Shown: piece by piece, positions 33,550 through 42,652 of the stretch
Numbering within the stretch: the stretch's first letter is position 1
Layout of the letters: the number at the start of each line of letters is the position of its first letter
Source: Suilimivivens aceti
GTDB taxonomy: Bacteria; Bacillota; Clostridia; Lachnospirales; Lachnospiraceae
Direction of reading: 5' to 3'
Assembly: GCF_025567405.1 (NCBI RefSeq)
Contig: NZ_JAOQKJ010000002.1
Coordinates: 124,001-188,000, forward strand
DNA length: 64,000 nt
Notes under the pieces: model-generated
Database searches by the model: none
Told to the model about the DNA's origin: nothing
The model's input: the letters and a program-made list of their open reading frames with translations, nothing else
Program-made: the position numbers and the translations under genes

Positions 33550-34546
33550 TATTCTCCTTACCTTTTATCTGCAGAAGCTTTTGAAAGGCATCCGGCTCCG
33601 GTGCCGTAAAGCGGTGGATCTCTTCTTCTGCTAAAAGACGGCAGGATGGAAATTCCAACCGGTAAGCATGCAGAAGCTGTCCCCTTCCGGAGATCAGCTT
33701 TTCGTAGCGGTGATTAAAAGCGGCTTCCCCGTATTTATAGTCCATCAGCAACGGGTGGCCGATGGAGGCCATATGTGCACGGATCTGATGGGTCTTTCCG
33801 GTGATCAGCTCCACCTCAAGATAAGTCATATCGGAAAAGATCTGAAGTGGATAAAAGCGTGTCTCAATATAAGAACTGTTATCAACAGGCTTGTTAATAA
33901 CACTTACCCGGTTTGTTTTTTCGTCCTTGACAAGATATCCCTTTAAAGACAATTCTTTTTCCAGCCGCCCTTTTACAAAAAGCCGGTAATATTTCCGTAC
34001 AGCTCTTGTCTTTATCATTTCATTCAGCTTCTGACTTCCCATAAGGGTTTTGGCACAGATCACAAGTCCACTGGTATTCCGGTCAAGACGGTTGCAGACA
34101 GATGGTTTAAAGGTCTGCAGGGACTGTTCTGAAATAACTTTATGATAAATCAGATAGCCGATCATCCATTCATTCAGGGAAAGATCGGAATCACTGGCCT
34201 TCTGGGTCAGAATGCCTTCCGGTTTATTCAGAAGAAGCATATGTTCATTTTCATAAATAACAGAAATACCCTTCAGGGATTGAAAGGCTTTTTCATAGGA
34301 AGAGCTTTTGGCTTCCTGTCCACCGGCAGCCTTAAATTTCAGAAAGGTCTCTTCTGAAAAGAAAAGCCTTACGGTATCTCCGTTTTTCAGTACCTCGTTT
34401 CCGGCAGCCTTTTTACCGTTTAGTTCAATATTCTTTTTGCGCAGCATTTTATAGAGAAAAGAAGAAGCTGCTGCAGGAAGAAGCTTTTGAAGGTATTTGT
34501 TAAAACGCTGTCCTGCTTCTGACTCTTTGATCGTAAACTGGTACAT
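33518..34546 (-). CDS. RluA-family pseudouridine synthase
   Basis: 342 residues: N-terminal S4 RNA-binding domain, then the catalytic domain with H/N-R-L-D-R-N-T-S-G-L holding the catalytic Asp and L-I-T-G-K-T-H-Q-I-R-A-H. RluC/RluD type; the target rRNA position cannot be told. Confidence 0.93.
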   Translation of the reverse strand: MYQFTIKESEAGQRFNKYLQKLLPAAASSFLYKMLRKKNIELNGKKAAGNEVLKNGDTVRLFFSEETFLKFKAAGGQEAKSSSYEKAFQSLKGISVIYENEHMLLLNKPEGILTQKASDSDLSLNEWMIGYLIYHKVISEQSLQTFKPSVCNRLDRNTSGLVICAKTLMGSQKLNEMIKTRAVRKYYRLFVKGRLEKELSLKGYLVKDEKTNRVSVINKPVDNSSYIETRFYPLQIFSDMTYLEVELITGKTHQIRAHMASIGHPLLMDYKYGEAAFNHRYEKLISGRGQLLHAYRLEFPSCRLLAEEEIHRFTAPEPDAFQKLLQIKGKENIDDNMEFQRS

Positions 34547-34557
34547 AACAGCCTCTC

Positions 34558-35127
34558 TTACAGGGAAATATCATAAAGGATGACACGGATCTCATCATCC
34601 CTCTCAGGTGTTTTGCCATGCTCTGATTTGTTAAGACTCACCAGTCTGTCACAGTATTTGCCGGTATCACGAAAGATCTTGATGGTCATGTCTTTGAAAC
34701 CGCCCTGTTTTAACATATCAGCCAAATGCGTTTCGCAGGCCTGCAGATTACATTTGTCATCTTCTGTAAGACCACAGATTGTTTTGCCGTCAACTACCAT
34801 ATGACTGATGGCAAAATTTTTCTTATAGGAGGTAAAATACATGTCAAACATACCAACCAGATCACCGGTCACAGCTTCTGCCTGTTCCTTTACTGCTTCA
34901 CTACAGCCTTTAGCCCGGCAGAACATGACATAATTCACAAGGCTTTTGGCAGCCGGCAGGCAGCCAAGCACCGCTACAACCGTAAGCAGGTTTTTCCGTG
35001 ATCCGGTAGAAATAATACCGGCAAACAGAAGTGCCAGGGAAATAACGAAATAAAGAATCGTACGCAGCAGAACAAAAGTCCGCTTTGTTTTAATATAACC
35101 ATAAGTACCCTTAACTGCTTTTTTCAT
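34558..35127 (-). CDS. Hypothetical membrane protein, 189 aa
   Basis: Two hydrophobic helices (about 18-40 and 45-65) followed by a soluble domain with three scattered Cys. No family recognised. It lies between the HAD hydrolase and the RluA gene with gaps of about 12 bases, so it is operon-linked. Confidence 0.7.
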   Translation of the reverse strand: MKKAVKGTYGYIKTKRTFVLLRTILYFVISLALLFAGIISTGSRKNLLTVVAVLGCLPAAKSLVNYVMFCRAKGCSEAVKEQAEAVTGDLVGMFDMYFTSYKKNFAISHMVVDGKTICGLTEDDKCNLQACETHLADMLKQGGFKDMTIKIFRDTGKYCDRLVSLNKSEHGKTPERDDEIRVILYDISL

Positions 35128-35139
35128 CTGCTATCCTCT

Positions 35140-35787
35140 CTATTTTGTGATCTCTGTGAAATCTTCAATATAATAATCAGCAAGCTCACGCTTTTCTTTT
35201 TCCTGATAAACCGAATAGGCATCTGCCACAGCACATACCTTCATACCTGCATTTCTGCCCGCCTGCATACCCGGAACAATATCTTCGAAAACCAGACAGT
35301 GTTCTGGTGAAACACCACATCTTCTGGCAGTTTCCAGATAAACATCCGGCCACGGCTTCCCACGGTTTACCTCGCATCCTGTCACGATACCGTCAAAGTA
35401 TTCTGTAAGGCCATGTGAAGCAATGATCGCATCCACAAGCTGTCTGGAATTACTGGTAGCGATACCAAGACGGATTCCTTTCTTCCGGCAGAGCGCAAGA
35501 AATTCAGGAACCCCTTTTTTCAAGGGCACCTCATTCACGTACTTGTCAAAGGCCATGGCATTCCAGTCTTCCTTCATCTTTTCGATGGGATCTGGAATGG
35601 AAAACTTCTGTTTGATATAAACAGCCGTTTCCGTAAAGCTCATTCCTTCAATCTCCTTCTGCAGGGTTTCCGGAAGCGACAGGCCAAATCGTCCCAGATA
35701 TTCAACATCAATATCATTCCATACCCACATGGAATCTACCAGCGTACCGTCCAGATCAAACAGGACCGCCTTTATATGTTCGAGCAT
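35140..35787 (-). CDS. HAD-superfamily hydrolase (phosphoglucomutase/phosphatase-like)
   Basis: 215 residues. Motif I F-D-L-D-G-T-L-V-D-S, motif II I-A-T-S-N-S and motif IV F-E-D-I-V-P-G-M-Q-A are present, with a helical cap. It probably dephosphorylates a small metabolite; the substrate is unknown. It overlaps the upstream RsuA-type gene by 16 bases. Confidence 0.9.
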   Translation of the reverse strand: MLEHIKAVLFDLDGTLVDSMWVWNDIDVEYLGRFGLSLPETLQKEIEGMSFTETAVYIKQKFSIPDPIEKMKEDWNAMAFDKYVNEVPLKKGVPEFLALCRKKGIRLGIATSNSRQLVDAIIASHGLTEYFDGIVTGCEVNRGKPWPDVYLETARRCGVSPEHCLVFEDIVPGMQAGRNAGMKVCAVADAYSVYQEKEKRELADYYIEDFTEITK

Positions 35788-36509
35788 AAGCTGTTTACCT
35801 CTTCTTCTGTTAATTCACGGATGCATCCTTCAGGCAGATCTTCATCCAGCACAAGGCTTCCCATGGAAACCCGCTTCAGATACGTGACGGTAAGACCGAT
35901 GGCCTGGAACATCCGTTTTACCTGATGGAACTTTCCCTCTGTAATGGTCAGAAGGCAGCTCTTTTCAGATAGCAGCTTAGTTTCCGCTTCCTTTGTCAGT
36001 GCCTTTTCTCCGATATCCACACCGATTTCAAGCTTTTTGAGCTCTTCTGGAACAATGGTCAGATCCGTTTCCACATAATAGCATTTTTTCACATGCTTTG
36101 CAGGAGAAAGCAGTCTGTGGGAAAGCGCACCGTCATTGGTCAGGAGCAAAAGTCCCACCGTATCCTTATCCAGTCTTCCAACAGGAAAGATATCATCTGA
36201 AGGAATGCCATACAGGTCTTTATTGTCATGCTGGGAAAGCTGTTCCTTCAAAAGATCCAGTACGGTTTTATCTCTTAAATCTTCTGTAGCGCTGACAACA
36301 CCTGCAGGCTTGTTCATCATATAATAAACATAAGGCCGGTAGCGGAATTCCTTACCCCTGTAGCTGACAACCGCTGTCAGTTCATCCACTTTGTCATCCG
36401 GCTTAAGCCCTTTCTTTCCATTGATGAGGATCTCTCCCTTCTTCAGGAGCTCCTTCACTTCTCTTCTGGAACCTATATTCAGTTTGCATAAAAACCTGTC
36501 AATTCTCAT
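35772..36509 (-). CDS. RsuA/RluB/RluE-family pseudouridine synthase
   Basis: 245 residues: S4 domain (M-R-I-D-R-F-L-C-K-L...S-R-R-E-V) and the catalytic motif V-G-R-L-D-K-D-T-V-G-L-L-L-L-T-N-D-G, ending E-G-K-F-H-Q-V-K-R-M-F. The start at 36509 matches the family N-terminus. No Shine-Dalgarno is seen and an AT-rich TATTAT lies just upstream, so translation may be leaderless or weak. Confidence 0.92.
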   Translation of the reverse strand: MRIDRFLCKLNIGSRREVKELLKKGEILINGKKGLKPDDKVDELTAVVSYRGKEFRYRPYVYYMMNKPAGVVSATEDLRDKTVLDLLKEQLSQHDNKDLYGIPSDDIFPVGRLDKDTVGLLLLTNDGALSHRLLSPAKHVKKCYYVETDLTIVPEELKKLEIGVDIGEKALTKEAETKLLSEKSCLLTITEGKFHQVKRMFQAIGLTVTYLKRVSMGSLVLDEDLPEGCIRELTEEEVNSLCSNI

Positions 36510-36550
36510 AGCTATAATAATAACACAAACGGAGAAAAGAACCACTCATT

Positions 36551-37486
36551 TTGTTAAAAAAGAATTCATTTCCATTAACACTGATATGTCTTTTTCTGTT
36601 TATGGGAACACTCCTTCTATTCCCGGGGCAATGCCTGTCCTTTGCACTCACAGGCTTAAACCTCTGGTTCCAGAAGATGATTCCATCCTTATTCCCATTT
36701 ATGGTACTGTCAGGCATATTGATCCGCATGGATCTGACAGACCGGTTTGTTTCACTGCTCCGCCCTCTGCTCACCCAAGTATTCAGGGTAAATACTGACT
36801 GCCTTTATGTGATCATCATAGGGTTTCTGTGTGGATTCCCCATGGGTGCTGTGGCAGTTACAGATCTTTATAAAAAAGGACGGCTTTCTGTTACAGAAGG
36901 CGAATTTCTGCTTTCCTTCTGTAATAATATCGGACCGGTTTATTTCATCAGCTTCGCCCTTCCCAGCATGGGAAATCCGCCGCTCCTGCCCTGCCTCTTT
37001 GGCATGTATGGCATACCACTGCTTTATGGGATAGTTCTCCGCCATACAAGATACCGCTGTAAGTTGTCTGCTTCCGCAAGAAAAACGCCAGTTCTCTGTC
37101 AGGCTTCTTATGAAAAAGAAGCTTCGCTCCTTGCTGCACTGGATGAATCTGTGACAGCCTCCCTGCACAGTATTACAAAGCTTGGCGGTTATATGATCCT
37201 GTTCCAGATCCTGAATGTATATCCGTCCCTGTTTCTTAAACAGGGACTGTATCCCGGGATTGCACAGGGACTACTGGAAATATCAGGAGGTCTGGCACTG
37301 CTTCAGGATACCTCTCCCTGTATCTCCCTGATTCTGCTTGTATTCTGCGGTCTCTGTTGTCTTGCCCAGACAGGGAGCGTCCTTGCAGGAAGTCCGTTTT
37401 CTCTTATCTGTTATTTTAAAAACCGGCTCTGTCTTACCATTCTTTGTGCCCTTTATTACGTCGTTTTCTTTTCTGTAACAGCCTGA
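36551..37486 (+). CDS. YlbJ-like sporulation membrane protein (nucleoside-recognition domain)
   Basis: 311 residues, about eight hydrophobic helices with the gate-domain motifs P-S-L-F-P-F-M-V-L-S-G and G-F-L-C-G-F-P-M-G-A and S-F-C-N-N-I-G-P. YlbJ in Bacillus is needed for spore cortex formation. Start is likely the TTG at 36551 with a weakly spaced GGAG upstream; the first in-frame ATG is at about residue 18. The 3' end overlaps the oppositely oriented amidase gene by 53 bases. Confidence 0.82.
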   Translation: MLKKNSFPLTLICLFLFMGTLLLFPGQCLSFALTGLNLWFQKMIPSLFPFMVLSGILIRMDLTDRFVSLLRPLLTQVFRVNTDCLYVIIIGFLCGFPMGAVAVTDLYKKGRLSVTEGEFLLSFCNNIGPVYFISFALPSMGNPPLLPCLFGMYGIPLLYGIVLRHTRYRCKLSASARKTPVLCQASYEKEASLLAALDESVTASLHSITKLGGYMILFQILNVYPSLFLKQGLYPGIAQGLLEISGGLALLQDTSPCISLILLVFCGLCCLAQTGSVLAGSPFSLICYFKNRLCLTILCALYYVVFFSVTA

Positions 37487-38621
37487 TGACAAAATAAAGG
37501 CTTCCAGTCAGGATCAGACTGACACAGAGGATCAGAAGGATCAGGGATCCTTTTTCAGCCCGAATTTCTGAAGCTGACATGGAAAGATCCAGTGGAATTC
37601 TGGAAAGTGTTTCTGTTTCACTGGTAATTTCCTCCGTTTCCTCTTCCTGTAATGGAATAAAAATGGTAATTGTATTGCTTTCCGTTTTCAGATCATAACC
37701 ATTGTAAACGCATACCTGCAGATCTGCCGTTTCTTCCTCTGGGAGTGCAACGGTAAATTCATGCTCTGGCAGGGAGCTGTCCCAGTTTTCTCTTGGCCAT
37801 GGATATAGCTCACTGTATTCTCCCTGGTCAAAGCGATAACAGTAATACTGGATATAGCCATCAGAATCAGATGCTTTAATTTTCACATCTGCTTCCCGTC
37901 CATAAGGATCAACAGATAAAAGTTCAATCTGGCAAATTTCCGCTTCTGTCTGATCCGGTCTGTTGATTTCCTTTATAGGAAAGCTCTGGTTCACATGACC
38001 GCTGAAATCTTCGCCTGTTTTGGGGGATTTCAACCCGAAATATTCGGCAGCAGCCTTGCCATCCTCCCGTCCGAACGTTACAAGCTGTTCTTCACTCTGC
38101 TGGTAAAAAACCTTGTCACGGGACTGATCCAGATGACAATGCTCGATCAATGCCGCTGGAATCTCAAGGTCTGTACTGGCTCGTAAGATTCCGTAATAAT
38201 TATCTCCACGGGAATTCAGTCTGGTCTTGATCCCTCTGGAAAACAGACCCATATCTTCAAACCTTCTCATATTGATCTCAGCAAAGCTGCGTCCCTTGCT
38301 GTAATATTCTCCAAAAGCAGATACCCAGACTTCAGAACCGTATAAATTATGGTTAACAGAACTGTTAAAGTGAAGACAGAACAGAAAATCGGCATTTCTG
38401 TCTTTTGCAAACTGCGCACGCTCTTCTAATGACAATTCCTGATCTGACTCCCTTGTCAGATAGACAACCACATTGTCGTAGTTTTCCAGTTCTTTCTTCA
38501 TCGCTTTGGCAACGATCATCGTCATTTCTTTTTCTGTATATCCATCTACCTGGGCACCCAGATTTTCTCCGCCATGCCCCGGATCAATCACAATAACGGT
38601 ATTTCCCTGTAAATCCGGCAT
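37434..38621 (-). CDS. N-acetylmuramoyl-L-alanine amidase with C-terminal membrane anchor
   Basis: 395 residues. The Amidase_3 zinc domain starts almost at the first residue: I-D-P-G-H-G-G (H17) with further zinc/catalytic residues E31 and the later H in L-H-F-N-S. A middle region (about 215-330) is followed by a Thr/Glu-rich linker, one helix (about 358-380) and a basic tail. There is no N-terminal signal peptide although the substrate is extracellular peptidoglycan. The start is well set by AAAGGAGA. Convergent overlap of 53 bases with the YlbJ-like gene. Confidence 0.88.
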   Translation of the reverse strand: MPDLQGNTVIVIDPGHGGENLGAQVDGYTEKEMTMIVAKAMKKELENYDNVVVYLTRESDQELSLEERAQFAKDRNADFLFCLHFNSSVNHNLYGSEVWVSAFGEYYSKGRSFAEINMRRFEDMGLFSRGIKTRLNSRGDNYYGILRASTDLEIPAALIEHCHLDQSRDKVFYQQSEEQLVTFGREDGKAAAEYFGLKSPKTGEDFSGHVNQSFPIKEINRPDQTEAEICQIELLSVDPYGREADVKIKASDSDGYIQYYCYRFDQGEYSELYPWPRENWDSSLPEHEFTVALPEEETADLQVCVYNGYDLKTESNTITIFIPLQEEETEEITSETETLSRIPLDLSMSASEIRAEKGSLILLILCVSLILTGSLYFVIRLLQKRKRRNKGHKEW

Positions 38622-38643
38622 AAACTGTTGTCTCCTTTTAAAT

Positions 38644-38661
38644 GTGCGCCGCCAGGCGCAC
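38644..38661 (-). other. GC-rich hairpin in the amidase 5' leader
   Basis: GTGCGCC-loop-GGCGCAC, seven GC-rich pairs, lies about 20 bases before the amidase start and after the upstream terminator. It may stabilise the mRNA or tune translation. Confidence 0.5.
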
Positions 38662-38663
38662 TC

Positions 38664-38696
38664 AAAAAAACCGGCCTGCCCTGTGGCAAACCGGTT
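38664..38696 (-). terminator. Terminator after the coiled-coil gene
   Basis: Minus-strand stem AACCGGTTTGCC/GGCAGGCCGGTT (12 pairs with two G-T) ends in seven T. It closes the parE-parC-rsmD-coaD-coiled-coil transcript. Confidence 0.85.
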
Positions 38697-38711
38697 TATG
38701 CTGTTCCTGTT

Positions 38712-39323
38712 CTAGATCATATCCAGATTAAGGTCTTCGGAGGAAGACTGTGCTGCCCCAGGATCCTCTACGATGGTATCCGGTTCCGGCGGATTCAGCT
38801 CCACACGGTTAGCGTTGACCACGTCATTATACTGATTCAGGGAACTGATAAAGCTGTCATAATGATCCTGCGTGGTTTTCATCGTCTGTGTCAGCAGATT
38901 CTCTACGTTGGCGAGAATGCCGTCTGTATACTGCATGGCAGCGCTCCGCATATTGTTGGCTTCAATCGTAGCATTATCCAGGATATCCTGTGCCTGCTTG
39001 GTTGCCATGGTGACCACTTCATTGGCCTGTGCATATGCCTGCTGCATGATCTCGTGTTCATTGATCAGCTCATTGGTATGGATCGTAGCATCATTGATCA
39101 GTGCCTCAGCCTTGGCTCTTGCATCATTTAAGATTGCTTCTTTGTTACTGATGATCTTCTGATAACGCTTGATCTCATCAGGTGTTTTCATACGAAGCTC
39201 TCTTAAAAGCTCATCGATCTCTTCTTTGTCTACAATGATCTTGGTATTGGAAAAAGGCTGATATTTGCAATTATCAATATAAGTTTCGATCTCGTCGATT
39301 AACTGCTCGATTCTGCTGCTCAT
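38712..39323 (-). CDS. Coiled-coil protein next to coaD, unknown
   Basis: 203 residues, almost wholly helical with heptad-like Ala/Glu/Lys/Asn runs (about 50-160) and an acidic C-terminal tail rich in Pro, Glu and Ser. Such proteins are often annotated as DivIVA-like or V-ATPase subunit H-like, but I see no DivIVA membrane-binding N-terminus. Last gene of the parE-parC-rsmD-coaD run, 12 bases after coaD. The function is unknown; a scaffold role is a guess. Confidence 0.75.
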   Translation of the reverse strand: MSSRIEQLIDEIETYIDNCKYQPFSNTKIIVDKEEIDELLRELRMKTPDEIKRYQKIISNKEAILNDARAKAEALINDATIHTNELINEHEIMQQAYAQANEVVTMATKQAQDILDNATIEANNMRSAAMQYTDGILANVENLLTQTMKTTQDHYDSFISSLNQYNDVVNANRVELNPPEPDTIVEDPGAAQSSSEDLNLDMI

Positions 39324-39335
39324 GGAAGAACCTCC

Positions 39336-39830
39336 CTATTTGTCTATATGATACCCAAATTTCTTATATACCCGCTCAGCCACAAAATCCGGTACTGACA
39401 TGGAAATATCACCATGAAAGCTTGCAATTTCCTTGACCGTTGAAGAGCTTAAGTAGGCATACTCAAGCTTCGTGGTCAGGAAAACCGTATCAAGTGCTCC
39501 TTTGGACAACAGCGCATTGGTCTGTGCATTCTGCAATTCATATTCAAAGTCGGTAATAGCACGAAGTCCTCGGATCACGACATGAACATCTTTGGCTTTC
39601 GCATAATCAACCAGAAGTCCACTGAAAGATTCCACCTTTACATTCGGGATATCTTTCGTTGCTTCTTTCAATATAGTAACACGTTCCTCTACAGAAAACA
39701 ATGGAGTTTTTTGCGTGTTATTCAGTACACTGACAGTCAGCTCTTCAAATATTTCTGCTGCCCTCCTTATAATATCCAGATGCCCGTAGGTTACGGGATC
39801 AAAGCTTCCGGGATAGATTGCTCTTTTCAT
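39336..39830 (-). CDS. coaD: Phosphopantetheine adenylyltransferase
   Basis: Penultimate step of coenzyme A synthesis. 164 residues with Y-P-G-S-F-D-P-V-T-Y-G-H-L-D at the N-terminus, R-G-L-R at about 90 and Y-L-S-S-S-T-V-K-E. It overlaps rsmD by four bases, the common rsmD-coaD pairing. Confidence 0.97.
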   Translation of the reverse strand: MKRAIYPGSFDPVTYGHLDIIRRAAEIFEELTVSVLNNTQKTPLFSVEERVTILKEATKDIPNVKVESFSGLLVDYAKAKDVHVVIRGLRAITDFEYELQNAQTNALLSKGALDTVFLTTKLEYAYLSSSTVKEIASFHGDISMSVPDFVAERVYKKFGYHIDK

Positions 39831-40381
39831 TGTGCCGCCTTTCTGCAGAACACGTGCTTATTCGTCTTATATCTTTTTTCACGGACTATGGTAAATCCAA
39901 GTTCTTCTACAAAGGAAAAATCACGATCAAGAGCTGCTTCAGTTATGATGAGCGTATCCTCTGTAATATATTTCTGCTGTTTTAATGCAGAAAACACATT
40001 TCTTTCAACTTGAAGCTGATAAGGAGGATCCATGAATACAATATCAACTTCTTTTTCGGAGATCAGGGACAGTGCACTGACAGCATCCTGCTTTAACAAT
40101 GTTGCCTTATCCTCGAATCTGGTTGTTGAAAGATTCGCCTGGATACAGGCTATGGCATCCTTCGCATTTTCTGCAAAATAAGCATGTCTGGCACCACGGC
40201 TCAGGGCTTCGATCCCGATACCTCCGCTTCCGGAAAACAGATCCACAAATATACTTCCCGGAATATCACCCTGTATCATATTAAACAATGTTTCCTTGAT
40301 TCTGTCTGTTGTTGGCCTTGTATCCATTCCTTCCGGTGTTTTCAACAAAAGACGTCTTGCTGTTCCTGCAATTACCCTCAT
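39827..40381 (-). CDS. rsmD: 16S rRNA (guanine-966-N2)-methyltransferase
   Basis: 184 residues. SAM-binding F-S-G-S-G-G-I-G-I-E-A and the catalytic F-M-D-P-P-Y motif are intact. It methylates G966 of 16S rRNA. Confidence 0.95.
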   Translation of the reverse strand: MRVIAGTARRLLLKTPEGMDTRPTTDRIKETLFNMIQGDIPGSIFVDLFSGSGGIGIEALSRGARHAYFAENAKDAIACIQANLSTTRFEDKATLLKQDAVSALSLISEKEVDIVFMDPPYQLQVERNVFSALKQQKYITEDTLIITEAALDRDFSFVEELGFTIVREKRYKTNKHVFCRKAAQ

Positions 40382-40392
40382 AATGATCTCCT

Positions 40393-42633
40393 TTATACTC
40401 TGGGTTTCGTTCCTTTCGAATCCCGTCTGCCGGTTTTGATCCTGGACAGATCAAACTGTTTTTCCTTAAATTCTATGACAGGATCTGCTATGCCCGGTCT
40501 TGTATAATAAACGTTTTCAACCTGATCCGTACCTGTCAGCTTCATGCCTCTGACACCAACGGCTCCCTTTTTCTTCTCCGGTATTTCTTCCAGGGAAAAT
40601 TTCAGGAAATATCCGTCTTTCGTCTGCAGTATAATATCCTTCTGCTCCTTCAGTACAGATACATCCACGATCTCATCTCCCTCCTGCAGCTTGGTGGATG
40701 CAACCATTCTCTTTGATACATCAAATTCGCCACCATCGACGATCTTCATCATGGAAAGCTTCGTAACGAAGATCACACGATACAGATTCAGTGACGTCTG
40801 ACTGGTAACAGCAATAATATGTTCCTTATCCGAACTGAAGTTACTGATATTATCGATCGGAACTCCCTTATCACGGAATTTTCCATAGGGAATATCGGCT
40901 ACCTTTACGGTATGGAGCTGGCCTGTATTGGTAAATACACAGACCTTGCCCGTATTCTTACAGGTAAATACATACCGTGACTCGCTGTCAGCAGCTTCCT
41001 TATTTCTTTCATAGGTAGCTGTGTCAACACATCTGGCATAGCCAAAGCGATCCATCAGGAAGACAACATCCATCTCTTCCGGTTTCTTTTCTTCATAAAC
41101 AGCTTCTGCAAGATTTTCAATCTGTGTTTTTCTGGCATGTCCAAAGCTTTTCTTAATGGCATCCAGTTCATTCATGATAACCTGTGCCATGGCATCCCTA
41201 CGGGAAAGGATGTCCTCATAACGATAAATATTGGCCATGGTCTCTTCATGCTCATTGATCAGTGCCTCCAGCTCCAGGCCGATCAGCTTATAAAGGCGCA
41301 TTTCCAGGATAGCATTTGCCTGCTTTTCCGTAAACATAAGCTGTGATGCCATGATCTTTGACTCTTTAAACTTGAATTTGATACCCTCTGTCTTACCTTC
41401 CACAAGGCATGCCTTTGCCATGCTCCTGTCTTTGGAGCCACGCAGGATCTCAATGATCAGATCAATGACGTTGCAGGCCTTGATGAGACCTTCCTGTATT
41501 TCCTTCTTCTCCTGTTCTCTTGCAAGAAGTGTGGTATATTTTCTGGTATTGACCTCATACTGGAAATCCACATTACATTTAATGATTTCCTTAAGGCCCA
41601 TCGTTTCCGGACGACCTCCGGCAATTGCCAGCATATTGACCCCAAATGTATCTTCCAGTCTGGTCTTTTTGTAAAGCATATTTACAAAGTTTTCCACGTC
41701 CGCATCTTTTTTCAGCTCTATAACGATACGGATTCCTTCTTTGGAAGACTGATTGGTGATATCCACAATATCCATAGTCTTCTTCTGCTCGGAAAGAGCT
41801 GCCACATCCATCAGGAACTTGGCAATATTGGCACCGATCATGGGATAGGGTATTTCTGAAATGACCACATTGGTTCTGCCGGCTTTTCCCTTTTCGATAT
41901 CCACCCTTCCACGAACCTTGATCTTACCGGTTCCCGTCTCATAAATGGACAGAAGCTCGTCTTTATTGATAACGATTCCTCCGGTCGGAAAATCAGGTCC
42001 CTTTATGTACTTCATAAGTTCTGCCGTAGAAACGGATTCATCTTTCATATATGCCTTCACAGCATCAATGACTTCTGAAAGATTATGAGGCGGGATACTG
42101 GTCGCCATACCAACAGCAATACCTTCAGAACCGTTTACCAGGAGATTTGGGAATTTTACCGGCAGAACAGACGGTTCTTTCTCTGTCTCATCAAAGTTTG
42201 GCACAAAATCAACGACATCCTTATCGAGATCAGAAAGAAACGCTTCCTGTGTCACCCTCTCAAGCCTTGCTTCTGTATAACGCATGGCTGCGGCACCGTC
42301 TCCTTCGATATTACCGAAGTTACCATGTCCATCAATAAGCGGCAGCCCCTTTTTAAACTCCTGGCTCATGACAACCAGTGCATCATAAATGGAGCTGTCT
42401 CCATGAGGATGATATTTACCCATGGTATCACCTACGATACGGGCACTCTTACGATAAGGCCTGTCATAGCGGATACCCAGCTCATGCATATCATAAAGTG
42501 TTCTTCTCTGAACCGGCTTCAGACCATCTCTGGCATCCGGCAGGGCTCTTGCAATGATAACACTCATGGCATAATCAATATAAGATTTCTGCATCAGTTC
42601 AGAATATTCTGTTTTTATGATTTTCTCGTCCAT
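40393..42633 (-). CDS. parC: DNA topoisomerase IV subunit A
   Basis: Decatenates replicated chromosomes with ParE. 746 residues: breakage-reunion domain with catalytic Tyr119 (A-A-A-M-R-Y-T-E-A-R) and a C-terminal beta-pinwheel. The quinolone-determining stretch H-P-H-G-D-S-S-I-Y-D keeps the usual Ser80 and Asp84. The GyrA-box (QRRGGKG) is absent, and the gene is paired with a 640-residue subunit B away from dnaA, so topoisomerase IV rather than gyrase is preferred. Confidence 0.88.
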   Translation of the reverse strand: MDEKIIKTEYSELMQKSYIDYAMSVIIARALPDARDGLKPVQRRTLYDMHELGIRYDRPYRKSARIVGDTMGKYHPHGDSSIYDALVVMSQEFKKGLPLIDGHGNFGNIEGDGAAAMRYTEARLERVTQEAFLSDLDKDVVDFVPNFDETEKEPSVLPVKFPNLLVNGSEGIAVGMATSIPPHNLSEVIDAVKAYMKDESVSTAELMKYIKGPDFPTGGIVINKDELLSIYETGTGKIKVRGRVDIEKGKAGRTNVVISEIPYPMIGANIAKFLMDVAALSEQKKTMDIVDITNQSSKEGIRIVIELKKDADVENFVNMLYKKTRLEDTFGVNMLAIAGGRPETMGLKEIIKCNVDFQYEVNTRKYTTLLAREQEKKEIQEGLIKACNVIDLIIEILRGSKDRSMAKACLVEGKTEGIKFKFKESKIMASQLMFTEKQANAILEMRLYKLIGLELEALINEHEETMANIYRYEDILSRRDAMAQVIMNELDAIKKSFGHARKTQIENLAEAVYEEKKPEEMDVVFLMDRFGYARCVDTATYERNKEAADSESRYVFTCKNTGKVCVFTNTGQLHTVKVADIPYGKFRDKGVPIDNISNFSSDKEHIIAVTSQTSLNLYRVIFVTKLSMMKIVDGGEFDVSKRMVASTKLQEGDEIVDVSVLKEQKDIILQTKDGYFLKFSLEEIPEKKKGAVGVRGMKLTGTDQVENVYYTRPGIADPVIEFKEKQFDLSRIKTGRRDSKGTKPRV

Positions 42634-42652
42634 TTACAGTAAAATGCCTTTC

